Origin: Ophiura sarsii
Taxonomy: Eukaryota; Echinodermata; Ophiuroidea; Amphilepidida; Ophiuridae
Assembly: GCA_035610835.1 (NCBI GenBank)
Contig: CM069441.1
Location: 157,510,996 to 157,574,995, forward strand
Direction: 5' to 3'
Length of the DNA: 64,000 nt
A model generated the notes under the pieces. It searched no databases. It was not told the DNA's origin and was given only the letters and a program-made list of their open reading frames with translations. Shown here piece by piece: positions 35,835 to 47,825 of this stretch. Every line of letters starts with the position of its first letter. The first letter of the stretch is position 1. The position numbers and the translations under genes are program-made.

Positions 35835-37518
35835 GGGGAATATGGGGCAACTGGTCCGTGGCGCAAGTGGTCCGAAATGAAGGATTTTGTAATTGTATGG
35901 GCATACTACTTTCTTTTGAACAGTACGGATTTTGTTGAAACTTGACATATATCCTTACCTTCTACAATCCAAAACATTTGGAACTTTTACACGTGTGATA
36001 TTCTCCAGATCTTTGAAGCCACCTCCTTGAGTGACTGATTGAAAATTACAGATAGTATTGGCGATATATGAAGATTGGTTTAGATCATGTTTAATGTACT
36101 TTATATGATTGACAGATATGCAACAGTAAATATATACATGCAGTACAGTCGTCTTAAGATGCTAGGTGCATATTGCATTTGATGGGTGCTATATTGCTGT
36201 GTGCTTAGGGACTTTCCGAAATAATTATGATTAAAACCATAGGTTGTCGTTAAAATGACCGTGGCGCATATTGCTCATTTGGGACATTGGTGGTTTGGAT
36301 TTGCGATCAATATTATTATTTCAAGAATACTTCAACTTAAATCATTATCACGGGTATTCATTTGGTAGAATAATTAGTTCATGAATTTGCAAATAAAAAA
36401 AAGTACAACATTTCTTATTTGATCTAAAGACACTCGTCTACTTGTAGGACCCGAACGCCGTAATATTTGCGAATTCAAAGATACTCGCTGGCTACAGAAA
36501 TCTGTGTAATGGATAAAAACAAAAATGCAGTTTTGCCTTTTTTCTGAAATGTATTGGAGTTATTGACTATTATGACAAATGGTGGTATGTTTCAAAACAT
36601 TTTGGCGTAAAATGTATTACGTCACAGGCGTGTTTGAATAATGTTTCATCTCGATGTCATTTGTTGGGGCAAGTGAAGTGATCCGAAGGGGTATGGGGCA
36701 ACTGGTCCGCCTGCAATAACTTCATCAAAACTGTAAAATTCATTTGGAAAATTAGTTGTTAGTGTCAATCAAACATGACTCGGTATTGAAATGTGAATAG
36801 AATATGAAATAATTCACATTCTTTCTAGTTCTTAGACATTTTGGGGCATTTTGGGTCTAATACCACTACTTCTGCTATTGAAGGATTACAATATGACATG
36901 AAATTGATTTAGAATGGTTTAAAACCTCGATATTATGAATTACATCTTTATTATATTTTGAATGGTGTCTGTAAAGGTATTTGCAATGACAAAATATCAT
37001 GATTTATGTATTTTATCCACTGCTTTTTGTGTATATTAACCGTTGGGTCATCATTGTCATAATTGACTAACTTTTATCTAATAAATATGCAGTCGAAAAG
37101 TTCGCTTGCTTTGTACACCATTAGTATACTGCTATTTACACGTTAACCACGAAAACTGTATAAAACATGGGTTTCATGAGACATGTATCCTTTTTACATG
37201 TTAAATTATATGGAAATGTGTTTGTAAAGAAAATACTGCCTAGTTTCCGTGTTGTCATTCACTGGTTTCTGTGTATTCTAACCGTTGGAACATATAGGAC
37301 CAGTTGCCCCAATGATGGGGTAACTGGTCCGTGCCACGTAAAGTTTTCAGTTAGTGGTAATTGGCCTTTTCTTTACATATTTTTTAACATTGATTATATT
37401 TCATATGTAAACAGTTACATGGGTGATATTTTTATAGCAATTCCATAAATATGTACACGAGCTTTAATCTTTTATATCATGAAATATGCTTAACTGGACC
37501 AGTTTCCCCATCCTCCCC
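35835..37518 (+). mobile_element. 1.7-kb TIR element (GGGGCAACTGGTCC family), copy A
   Basis: GGGGAATATGGGGCAACTGG at the left and CCAGTTTCCCCATCCTCCCC at the right are inverted, flanked by TA. The GGGGCAACTGGTCCG motif is repeated inside (36692) and near the right end (CCAGTTGCCCC, then GGGGTAACTGGTCC, at 37300-37330). No transposase frame. A full copy in the opposite orientation lies in lipase intron 2. Confidence 0.8.
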
Positions 37519-37520
37519 TA

Positions 37521-38487
37521 TACACATCCTGTATAATTTTGAAGCGAATCTGAGCATGACGCCATAGCCGATATAGCTACATTAAAGATGAATCTTATGT
37601 TTTATGAAATAGAGCATCGAGAAACTAGTAAATACATGTAAAATTGAAATATTGAAATATATTTGAAATTTAAGAAAGTGATGTTTCTTCAATCAAATTG
37701 TAACACAAATCACATTTTCTATAGCATACACTGCAGATACCATCAGCTCCTAAAGATCATGAAGATTTTTTTTTATTATACCAAACAATTTGTTTCGTGT
37801 AAATCCGTAAATCCGTAAATTGTAAGGTCATAATAAATCACCATGGTCACGCCAGAATTTCGATTTTAATATAGCTTGCATGCGCTTCACCAAAAGACCG
37901 TAAGACGTGACTTATTCTCGAGGTCAAAGAAATAAGTATTATTTATAAAATCACCTTACGTGCAACACTAGGATATTCTAGAATTCTAGAATTCTGTGAT
38001 TCCGGTTTTTGACATTCCACACCCCACATCATGATTGACATCAACGCTTGGCAAATCCTAGTCACATTTACATTGCGGTATGATCACGTATGATATTGGG
38101 CTTTTCATATGCGTGATAACGCGTCATAAATACGCACACACAAATATTTGGATAAGGAATTGGATAAGGCGATCTCGATTTGCCTAATAGAGCAACCTGG
38201 TGATTCTCAACAATTAGTCATAGAAACATATGTACATTTTTATATATTATATTTATATGTGTCAGAAAGCTGTTATGCTTGCAGGAAATTGATGCTAAAA
38301 TTAAAACTTTCAATTTCAATAGAGATGTTTTGACACGACTATCGAAGATTGAGAGATAACGGGTTTTATAAGTCATCTTTAACTCATCAGTCTCTATTAA
38401 ACATTCCAGAAATAAAATGGTCCATTCACACATCATACGATGAACACCAATCAGGGATTTTACACCTGAGACCAGCAGGGATGATAC
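37521..38487. other. Unassigned stretch
   Basis: No gene or repeat recognised. Confidence 0.4.
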
Positions 38488-38489
38488 TA

Positions 38490-39358
38490 AAGGGGTCCAA
38501 AAAAAGTAAGTCCCCCTCTAAAATTTAATTACCTTTGTTTACATAACTTCACACACAATTAAACGTTTTGAAAAATGTAAACGATTATGAAAAGAGAAAA
38601 CGCTTGGCTACGAATAGAAAGTTGTTTGTTTTCGATATCATGTTTACTTTTCCCAAAACAGTGACATTTCCTCGAAAGGATGTTTTCAGAAAAAAATGGA
38701 ACTTACTTGTATTGGATTTTGGCAAATTTCATGTTAACGGAAACATTATTTTGGGGATATTTGACTTTTTTTGTGAAAAGTAAAGATGATATTGAAAAGG
38801 GGAAACTTTGTACGGATAGCTAAGCGTTTTTCCTTTTCAGAAACGTTTCAATTTTTAAAACGTCTAATTGTGTGGAGGTGTTACGCAAACAAAATTGTAT
38901 AGGATTTTGAAAATTGCCACTGTTTCTGAGAACATCGTTTTGGAAAAATGAGACAATTATGGGAAAAGTAAACATGATATTGAACATAAGAAAATGTTAA
39001 CAAAAACCCAAGCGCTTTTTCTTTTCACAAGTCTTTAAATTTCTCAAAATGATTAATCCTGTGCGGAGTTACGCAAACAAACTTAGTCTAATTTGCGTAC
39101 AAAAAAATCACGATAAAGAGTTTTTAAATTTACTGGTATAGGACTAAGTGCCACTTTTTCTGAAAACATCATTTTGGGGAAATATGACTGTCTTGGGAAA
39201 AGTAAACATGATATCGAAAATGGAAAGCTTTCCATTGGTAGACAAGCGTTTTATCTTTTCATAATCGTTTCAATTTTCCAAAACGTCTAATTGTGTGTGA
39301 AGTTAGGTAAACAAAGGTAATCTAATTTTAGAGGGGGACTTACTTTTTTTTACCCCTT
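38490..39358. mobile_element. TIR element with TA duplication and internal subrepeats
   Basis: AAGGGGTCCAAAAAAAGTAA at the left and TTACTTTTTTTTACCCCTT at the right are inverted, and the match continues through CCCCCTCTAAAATT and ACCTTTGTTTAC…CACACAATTA. TA flanks both ends. The middle has about four diverged units with TTTTGAAAAGTAAA.ATGATAT-like cores. Non-coding. Confidence 0.8.
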
Positions 39359-39360
39359 TA

Positions 39361-39904
39361 TAAACCTGGTTTATGCAGTGCTATCTGTTGCTATCTGCAA
39401 GGTGTTAGGGTTTTACAATGGTCGCTTGGATTGAATTGTGCCTCCATGTATATCTCTTATCGAATGAGGAATGTGGAGCCATTTTTAAAATATGGCGGAG
39501 AGTTTCTTTATTTAGGGCAATACTGTACACAAAATGTACTTGGTAAACTGTGTTACTCGCGGCAGTGATGTCAGAGCGTATTCCAATAATTAAGAACAAT
39601 GCGCGTTATGTTGGCACACATGCGTCAAACCTACTACGATCACATACACGTTGACGTCATCATTGTCATACAGCGTAGTCAATTCAAGTAATATGTACAT
39701 GTTTGTTTTAGTACAGCTTCTTAATCTGGGGCTGTATACGTGAACACATGCTACATGGAAAAACCCACAGTGAATACCTTCTGGTATTTTCCATTTTGTC
39801 TAAATCTAATATTTTTCAAAAACTATATATGTCACGTAACCACTTCTTGCTTCCATTACGTATCCATCGAACTGTATTGTATAACTCCTTAATTCTGTCT
39901 TTAC
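39361..39904. other. Unassigned stretch
   Basis: No gene or repeat recognised. Confidence 0.4.
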
Positions 39905-40311
39905 TTAAAGGGACATTAAGTGGTGTTGAAAAGTTTAAATGTTTAAAAATTTACTTCAGAATTCAAGATGAACATTAAAAATCGCCATTATTGTTGTTTC
40001 TACTAACAAAAAACACAGCAAAACTAGATTAAAACAATATCATCGCTATTTATTGAAAAACGCCCTCTATGCAAATATGGTTCGCGTTATGTATCACGCG
40101 TACTGCACGGGGATACTGTCGGACGTAAAATGCTGGTCCCGCGGGACCAGCATTTTTTGAATCGACGTTTTCTTGTACAAAGAGAGCTGATTTTTCTTAA
40201 TCCTTATAGGTGTAAGTTCATACATGTAATACAATTATAAAAATAAACTAATCTCAGTTTTTATCATAATTGAGGGCGCTGCCTCCAACACATCTCTTAG
40301 TGTCCCTTTAA
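39905..40311. mobile_element. TTAAAGGGACA-family TIR element
   Basis: TTAAAGGGACATTAAGTGGT at the left; the right end reads CACATCTCTTAGTGTCCCTT then TAA, its imperfect complement. The left part matches the fragment at 21103-21214. Confidence 0.65.
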
Positions 40312-40455
40312 AGGGATACCAAGAGATGTGTTGAAGGCTGCGCCCTCAAAATAGGATAAAAAACGGGATTTCTGCATTTTTACAATTGTATTACAAACAC
40401 AAACTTACAGCTGTAAGGATTAAGAAAAATCAGTTGTCTTTGTGCAATAAAACGT
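40312..40455. mobile_element. Inverted partial copy joined end to end
   Basis: Starting at AAGGGATACCAAGAGATGTG, this is the reverse complement of 40165-40311 (GGCTGCGCCCTC against GAGGGCGCTGCC; TAAGAAAAATCAG against CTGATTTTTCTTA). The junction is the palindrome TTTAAA. Confidence 0.7.
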
Positions 40456-40562
40456 CGTTTCAAAATATTTTATCCCTGGCTCGGACAGCATTTTATAGTG
40501 TTTGGGAAATAACGACATTCAAATAAGTATTTGGTATTTCTTAATTCTCTGCCACCATAATC

Positions 40563-40625
40563 GTGGTCTAAGGCGGTGGTCTAATGAAAACTTTTGCGCG
40601 TGAGTTCGAATCTCACTGGGGTCAC
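40563..40625 (+). other. tRNA-like segment, degenerate
   Basis: It has a perfect T arm (GTGAG-TTCGAAT-CTCAC) and an acceptor-like pairing GTGGTCT / GGGTCAC that includes several G-T pairs. The D and anticodon arms do not fold convincingly, so it is likely a tRNA relic or SINE head. Confidence 0.4.
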
Positions 40626-40639
40626 TTTTTTCTTTTGTC

Positions 40640-41560
40640 TTTATTTTTCTTATGATTTGGAAGTAATTATGAATCGTATTGCTCTGTAACTCAGAAAATA
40701 TTTATGATTTATTATCAGAAATGTAATTCGGCAATAATGAATGAAATTTTGCGCGCTGTTTTGTATTCAATAACAAGGGTCGATTAGACATGTTCATTTG
40801 GGTGGGCACAGCGGTGGCAAGAACATTTTTAGGACGGGGGGATCATACTACGATTTCTTAACGAACACCTGCGCATTGGCTCCCAAAGATCATTATTTGT
40901 GAATTTCATGTTGATTTGCTTCAAAATCGAAATGAAATGGGTAATGTACACGCGTAGAACGTTAGGAATTCAAATTCTAATGTGTGGTTTCAGCTATAAA
41001 TAATGTGAAAATTCATATTAAGACACCTGTTAACATAACACGATAGACTGGGTCGTATTTGTCCTCGTTTTATTAGGGATGGGCTGGTTACGCTACTGTT
41101 AATGACACATTTATATTTACAGTTTGCCTAACAATCTGTTAAACCCCCCTACCCCACCACAACCCCACCTTGATTATAAGATTTGAAAGGTGCTAAAAGT
41201 ATTAGCAAAATATCTTGAACCAACATTGGATGTGCCTGTTCGCAAGCAATAAGATTTTAAAAAGACTATTACTTCACTAACAAAATAATGACATCATACA
41301 ACATCTACTGAGACAAATATTAAAGGATTAATGGAGTAAGGGGGGGGTGCACAGTCCAAAAAGCAGCACAGTGAACATATAATGGTCATTTCGCAGGGTT
41401 TTAAACAATTTTTTTACATAAAAAGTTCATTTATTTATAAAAACAACGAGAAAATTTGTTATTTTTATATGGTTATAACGCATATAAGCACTACATCAGG
41501 AGAGTGGGACGGGGGCACAAAGGGGTGGGGGCACAAAATAATCTGTCCCAACTGCCCCCC
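40640..41560. other. Unassigned stretch
   Basis: No gene recognised; a GGTGGCA…GGACGGGGGG motif at 40810-40850 resembles other G-run contexts. Confidence 0.4.
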
Positions 41561-41562
41561 TG

Positions 41563-41583
41563 CCCCCCCCCCCCCCCCCCCCC
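41563..41583. repeat. 21-base C run next to a CAGTGGTGTAGCTC motif
   Basis: On the - strand this reads CCAGTGGTGTAGCTCGGGG…, parallel to the context of the G run at 21859. Confidence 0.8.
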
Positions 41584-41765
41584 GAGCTACACCACTGGAT
41601 CAAGGTTGTGTTCAGATACTCAATACAGAAAGGGAAGCTTTTGCCATCAGTCACGGTACTTTGGTAGGAAATGTTATAATTAATACACCTGTCATAGGTA
41701 AAGCTTCTAGAAGGAAATCATGTATTCTTAATTCCCTACTGTAATAGTTACAAATACTTTATATA

Positions 41766-42736
41766 CAGGCTGTCCCAAAATGATTAGTACCCATCGATGC
41801 CCAAAGTTCAATAATTATTGTCATCATCAAAATCGATGGGATTAGGCTCGTTGTTTTTACATTATCTTTGTCATACTGTACTATTTCATTAGAATTTTAG
41901 ATCATGAATATCGGATTTTTAAAACTCAAGATACACTCGATCCATTATGTAAAACATGGTGATTTCACCTTTTTGGCAAAGTGCTAAAAAATGTGTGTGC
42001 TATCAAAAGCTTGTTTGAAAGAAACTTGTGTATTCTAATAATCTCTTGTCTACTCAATGTAATCGTGTGTGTCTTTCTGTTGTAACTGTTATTACGTAGT
42101 TATGGTGTTCAAATCATAAATAATTCTTCTCCTTAATTCAATTTAACGGGTAAAAGAAATGTGTCACGGTTTTAGCTTAAAATCGTGTTTATCTAAACGC
42201 GTGTCTAACTTAAACGTGGGTTTATCCTTTAAACGACGTGTTTAACAAAACACGATTTTAAACTCTGCAAATCTCGTTCCCAGAGTGGTCCTGCGTTGAT
42301 TGTATACTGGTATTTAATTCATTGTGGCCCTATTGGAGTACAATAAACATCGACCGAATGCCTTAAATACACGGTACTTTTAAAGACTACGCGATCCGCA
42401 CGTGTCAGCTTGCACCGGGCACGGATGAGTGATCATTCAAGGCATACAGTTGGTGCGCGAGTTTAGTTAAACACGCATTAAACTACCCCGTACCCATGTT
42501 TAAAGTTAGACACATTTCGGCGAGATAGACGCGTGTTTAAGTAAAACAAATGTACGAGAATTGCGTTTAGTTAAACGCTGTGTCCAAAGTCAAAGTTAGA
42601 CGCGTGTTTAGCTTAAAACCGTGTTTAACTACGTACGAGAATACGGCCCTTAGTCATGTTAGTGTTTAAGGACTTCTAAATGAAGTGGTATTTGGTGAAT
42701 CACCAGTGGCTTAGATTTCTTTTTCACATTGGAGAT
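41766..42736. mobile_element. Interrupted, one-ended copy of the 26895 element
   Basis: CAGGCTGTCCCAAAATGATT to GGGTAAAAGAAATGTGTC (42170) matches 26895-27280. After a foreign insert the match resumes at GTGTTTAAGGACTTCTAAAT (42662) and ends near 42735, where a LINE fragment begins. The right terminus is missing. Confidence 0.75.
42172..42655. mobile_element. Insert with repeated GCGTGTTTA/TTAAACACG motifs
   Basis: CACGGTTTTAGCTTAAAATC near the left is inverted to GTTTAGCTTAAAACCGTG at 42608. The right end ACGAGAATACGGCCC looks like the outer end of a MITE. Many internal CGTGTTTAA / TTAAACACG repeats. The left end seems truncated and ~30 bases of the host element are missing. Confidence 0.55.
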
Positions 42737-43315
42737 GTATTCGATCATGCAGAGTTCAAAGCAGCAAAGAAGGTTATCATGGAAGGTTAAGCTTAGGTGA
42801 ATATGACATCCCACCAGAGATCCTAAAAAGATGTGACCTTGATGAATATTATCCATGATGCACTACTAAAAGACAGAAAACCAGAACAGTGGTTACTTCT
42901 CAACCTTATACCAATCCCAAAGAGTGGTCATTTACGAGAAGGAAAGAACTACAGAGGAATATGTCTGTCATCCATTGTAGCGACAACATTCAACAGACTG
43001 TTGCTAAACCGGATAAGACCATTCCTTGATCCTGTCCTACCTGCTCTAAGAAAAAGAATTGAGGAGATAAGGAACAACAATCTAAAGTACGTAGCTCTTG
43101 TTTTCATTGACTTCCGGAAAGCATTTGATACCATCCACCGAGGAAAATGCTGGACATTCTACAAGCCTTTGGAGTCCCAGAGAAGCTAGTGTTTGCTTAC
43201 AGAGGACACCGGCTTAAGTAGATAAGATCTGAAATATTGCATGCATGATAGAGCAGTGTGGAAGGCCATCACAAAAGTCCGACCTTTTAAGTCGCCATAA
43301 GCAAGTAAGCAAGAT
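42737..43315 (+). pseudogene. LINE reverse transcriptase fragment, same family as 31651
   Basis: The first part translates, with stops, as a region containing EFKAAKKVI and IPPEIL. A clean frame at 42833-43189 then gives NLIPIPKSG, KNYRGICLSSI and VFIDFRKAFDTIHRGK, motifs of the RT fingers and palm. After EKLVFA the sequence jumps to the 3' untranslated end (CTTACAGAGGACACCGGCTT … AAGCAAGTAAGCAAG), identical in type to the copy at 31651. It is 5'-truncated with a large internal deletion. Confidence 0.75.
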
Positions 43316-43519
43316 CGATTGGATTAAAAGCCGTTCAAACATCATGGATGGTCAGAGTCACAAACTGGTCCAAAAAATGTTTCACTTCTAATAATGTTGA
43401 GAAATGCACCAATTCTGATTAAACGGGTCAAAGTTTTACATACTTAATGACCCACAAACAATATATTGTTGGAAAGCTTATGATTCAAGGTTTTTCATTT
43501 TTGCAAAAAAGAATCAAAT

Positions 43520-43985
43520 TATACAGGGTGTGTAACATTTTTACAGGGTGGAACATAAAAAAGTTGATCGTTTTTGCTCCTCACAAAATATTTTGATAGT
43601 TTGTACAATTAGGGTTTAGCTGAAGATAGTCACCAAAATCAGAACAACCGCAGAAGGTGCTACCAAATTTGCTAAGAATCACCTGCCCAAAATGTACACA
43701 GGAAAAGTACAGGGTGTCTAAAATGATGATGAAATAATGCATACAATGAAGGTTTGTACATAATATTCTATGAAATTTAGTTAGCATGGACTATTTAATT
43801 TTAAGGAAAATGGTTATCAAAATGAACTATATGAATATCATTAAAGTTCCTTTTATTTTGAATACAGGGTGGTCCAAAATAGGTCTAAATAGCAAATTTT
43901 TCATGAATCTATGAACAATTCTGTGAAAAAACACTTCTGGCTTTTTTAGTTAAATGTTTTACTACCCAGGGTACAAAAGGACCGA
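43520..43985. repeat. Cluster of ACAGGGTG motifs
   Basis: TACAGGGTG or ACAGGGTG occurs at about 43525, 43542, 43709 and 43865, and CCCAGGGTAC at 43965. These resemble Tc1/mariner ends, but no matching inverted end was seen. Possibly nested, truncated elements. Confidence 0.45.
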
Positions 43986-43989
43986 AGAG

Positions 43990-44620
43990 TCACACAAATG
44001 AAATAGAGATACTGCGATTTGGCCATTGTTTTATCAATAAAATGAATAAAACTGTGTATTTTTTACATTAAAACACTCCCTGAATTAAACATCATATTCT
44101 AGTAGAGAATGTCTAGATAACAATTCAATATTATTATTCATAGTAGCAGGCACATGTTATTAACACATATGAGAAGTTTGAAAACTTTCCTATGTATACT
44201 TTTCAATTTCAAAAGTTCTAATTTTCCGCTATTTCGTGTAGAAACCTATGGGCGCCTCACCCACCGGCGCCTCACCCACCGGCTCCACCCTTGACTCACT
44301 CGACGTGTAGATTGATAACTTCACTGTTGCTAGACATGTGGCTTTAATCTTTCTTTTTATTCGGTAGCTGGATAAATTGTCTTTAATATGATACCAAAAA
44401 TGTTGATTTGTTGACAACTTCTATTTAAAATCCAGACACGTATCACTATTTTAAGGATTTTTGAAACGGCCCCACCTTATTTGATATACCTATTAGTGAC
44501 CTGTGACCGGATGCATCACTGATAAAGGATTTACATGTTACCATCGATAGCATTGTATCCTTGAGATGATTATTTGTATAGTCCGTGAAAATGTCCGGCT
44601 CTGGAAAGCTTTCCAAATCT
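43990..44620. other. Unassigned stretch
   Basis: A 16-bp tandem duplication (GGCGCCTCACCCACC) lies at 44250-44281. Nothing else recognised. Confidence 0.4.
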
Positions 44621-45011
44621 GTTAAGGGAAGACATCAAAACTCGACCGCCCGTTGACCGCCGGTTACGGTCGGTTCCGCCCGGTTCTTTCAGGTCAAATG
44701 TTTTACTGGTATATGAATATAAAATGTAAAAAGATGAATCCAACGGAACGAGGAACAAAACACACCAAGGATCAGAAAACTGATACAAGAGGATATCTCG
44801 AAAATATAAAAATGCTAAGTGTAAAAGCAAGATATACCAACAGGGTGTGGGGTAACAGGTAATAACAAAGGAGAATAACGCGATAAAACAGATAAATAAC
44901 AACAAAACAAAAAAACCGGAAATGCACTGGGACAAGCAATGAAAATTGCTATGCAATAAAACAACAAAGATATATCTGAGACTACTCGGATATATGGTAA
45001 CAATAAAGACC

Positions 45012-45050
45012 GACGTTTCAAGTGGATATACCATCCTTCATCAGGGACAA
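45012..45050 (-). ncRNA. Hammerhead-ribozyme-like motif in the Penelope-like element
   Basis: The - strand reads GTCCCTGATGAAGG, a short imperfect hairpin (TGG-TATAT-CCA flanked by AAG/CTT), then GAAACGTCGG. CTGATGA, stem and GAAAC in this order match the hammerhead core known from Penelope-like terminal repeats. Stem II is imperfect and stems I and III are not obvious, so activity is doubtful. Confidence 0.4.
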
Positions 45051-45774
45051 AATATAAAAAACAAAAGTGTTAAGAACTATAAATAAGATAATGAACTAGA
45101 CAAGTCCACCACTGTAATTATAGCACAATGCCAGTAATAGATGTTGACTACTAGGCACCCAAGTTAACACTGACACAAACTAGCAAGTTTACTATAGAAT
45201 ACAGATCCATGTTGCTAGGCAAACTAACAAAGCATGTACAATAAATCAATGGACAACACATCATGCATATGCATGAGTGATGTTAAGAAGACAATGGACA
45301 GGAAGTGAATATATGAGACAGAAATAGTAAATTAACTAAGCCTAATATGAATGAACTGAGTGGGGGCATAAATAATATAAATTAATAATAAATAAATAGA
45401 AGAAGAAAAAAAAACCAAATTATTCAAAAATTACATAAATTAATGAGGAAATAAATAAATCATATAAGCAAATGAAGATAAAAATAATAATTTTTAAAAA
45501 AATTAAAAAAAATTAAAATAATAATAAGAAAATAAAATAAATCATGAGGAAGAATTGCTGCAAAGAGAGCAGACTTACAAGAATAAAAAGGGGGAAGACA
45601 CAAGAAACTTGAGCCCCAGACAGGGCACTCAAGTTGTGGGAAATAAAAAGAGGGGGTTTCAAACTTAAGCCCCAGACAGGGCACTCGAGTTATAGGAAAC
45701 AAATAGGCCTGTGGGTGTATAGACTGTAAAATACAGGCATGACAAGCAGGAACATAGGCCTATGATAATTAATC

Positions 45775-47825
45775 TTTAATGTTGAGACCATTGGGCTCTG
45801 TTGTGTCAAGCATCATGATCCATTCCTTCTCCAAGATCCTTCTCATGATAATATCGTTCTTTGCATGTAACGGAGATGTTACAAGCGTTGTGGTTCGGTA
45901 AGTTGAAATGACGACCAACTTGTTTGTCCCTGTTGTGTCTGGCGTCAGCGCAATGCTCACCTACTCGACATTCCAGAGTGCGACCAGTCTCTCCAACATA
46001 CTGCTTCTCACACGTTGCGCAGGTAATGAGATATATGACATTGTCCGATTGGCAAGATAAATGTTTGCGTATGGGAAACGTCTCTCCAGCAGAAGAGCTG
46101 GTGAAAGTTGTGTTCTCAGAGGTATGATAAATAGAAACTCTACCAACATCGGAGTGTACCCCTTTGTGGTTGCAGGATTTGCACTTGGAGCCACCACAAG
46201 GATATGAACCTCGAAGAAGAGGTGTGATCCGGGGAAGAGTAGATCTCACTAGAAGGTCTTTCAGGTTGGCACTTCTACGGTAAGCCACAATGGGAGGGTT
46301 AGGGATATTCCTACACTTATTGGAAGAGTGGAGAATGGGAAGATGACGGCGTATGATTTTGGAAATGCCCGGAAGCGAAGGATAGTACGTAACCACAAAG
46401 AGAACCCGGTCAATACTGTTATCACTGCCACCAGTGGGTTTAAGGGCTTCAAACCTGGGTATAGACAAAGCTTTGCTGATCTGCGTGGTTACCAACCGAC
46501 TGGAATACCCTCGATCCCTGAGAAAACCTGTGAGTTCAGAAACTCTAAGCTGGAGGTTTTCAGGTGTGGAACATATTCTATATTCAGTCTGAAAGCCAAA
46601 CCGTAAGAAAGACTGCGCTTGGTATGTTTGGGGTGACAAGAAGTCCAATGAAGGAATTGGTGGGAGTCTGTAGGCTTAGAATACAAGTCTGTTTGAAGAC
46701 CACCATCTGAAATAGACACCATGACATCCAAGAAAGGTACCTCTTTGGTAGAAGATTCGGAAGTGAACTTGATGGAGGAATGGAAGTTGTTACACATTTG
46801 AAGAAAACTGTCAAGTTCCTCTGAGCCATGAGTCCATATAAAGAAGATATCATCAATGTACCGTGTCCACATGAGGGGGGCTTTTGGAGAAGACAAGAGA
46901 AGTCTGCTTTCCAATAAACCCATGAAAAGACAAGCCATCGAAGGAGCCATCTTAGTGCCCATGGAGGTGCCAGAAATCTGAAGGAAGTTATCCTCACCAA
47001 AGATGAAATTATCGTGAGTGAGGACAATCTCCATAAGCTCACAGAAAGAGTCAACCTTCTCAGGAGGCATGCTATGTTCTAGAAACGAACGGCAAGCAGC
47101 AATACCTTCTTCTGTAGGGATATTGGTGTACAGTGCAGACACGTCCATAACACACAGGATAGCATTAGGAGGAAGAGGGCCATTGCGCTTGATGGTCTCA
47201 AGTTTACGAAGAAAGTCCATGTCGTACTGCACATAAGAATCCAGCTTAGACACCAGGGGTTTTAGATGATAGTCAATGAACAAGGAAACCTTTTCAGTAA
47301 CGGTGCCATTGCCGCTGATGATGGGACGACCGGGGGGTATGCTGTCGTATTGTTTGTGAATTTTGGGAAGAGTGTAGAATCTACCCGGCTTGGGGTTTCT
47401 AGGCCTAAGTAGTGCTGTAGTTTCAACTCCTTATCAATTAGGCCTATGGTAACAGCTTTGTTAAGAGCTTTGTCAACATCCTTGGTGAATGTAGGAGTGG
47501 GATCGTGGTCAAGCTTAGTGTAGTACTTGGTGTCATTGAGTTGCCGTGAACATTCTTGGATATACTGCTCACGATCTTGTATGACCACCGCTGATCCTTT
47601 GTCTGCCTCCTTGATGATAATATGCCTATTACTTTTCAAGTCATGAAGAGCTGTATCTTCATGGGGTGTAATGTTGCGATAGGTCTTGGGAGTTATATCA
47701 TTCATGATGTCAGCATCAACAGCAGTTATATAAGCGTCAAGAAAAAGATCATTGCCGGGAGAATGAATTGCTGGTATATGAATATTCACGCATGCACCAC
47801 CACTGAACAACCGCCGGTTGACTTA
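45775..47825 (-). pseudogene. Penelope-like reverse transcriptase / GIY-YIG endonuclease, frameshifted
   Basis: N-terminal part (47810-47410): IIKEADKGSAVVIQDREQYI. A frame change near 47405 leads to FYTLPKIHK and PPGRPIISG, then the RT core with DVSALYTNIP, SGTSMGTKMAPSMACLFMG and the catalytic RYIDDIFFIW, and KPTDSHQFLHW. A second frame change near 46600 leads to VTYYP…ISKIIRRHLP, a Cys-rich stretch (CGGSKCKSCNH) and the GIY-YIG-type nuclease (VIYLITCATCEKQYVGETGR, 46040-45980). A third, near 45830, precedes the end (WIMMLDTTEPNGLNIKD). RT followed by a C-terminal GIY-YIG domain defines Penelope-like elements. The start is not an ATG and the 5' end looks truncated; the copy is inactive unless the shifts are sequencing errors. 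Confidence 0.9.

Noticed and set aside
44570..45034. 154-codon hydrophobic frame on the - strand
   Set aside because: Lies in the 3' non-coding part of the Penelope-like element and includes its inverted repeat; no known domain.
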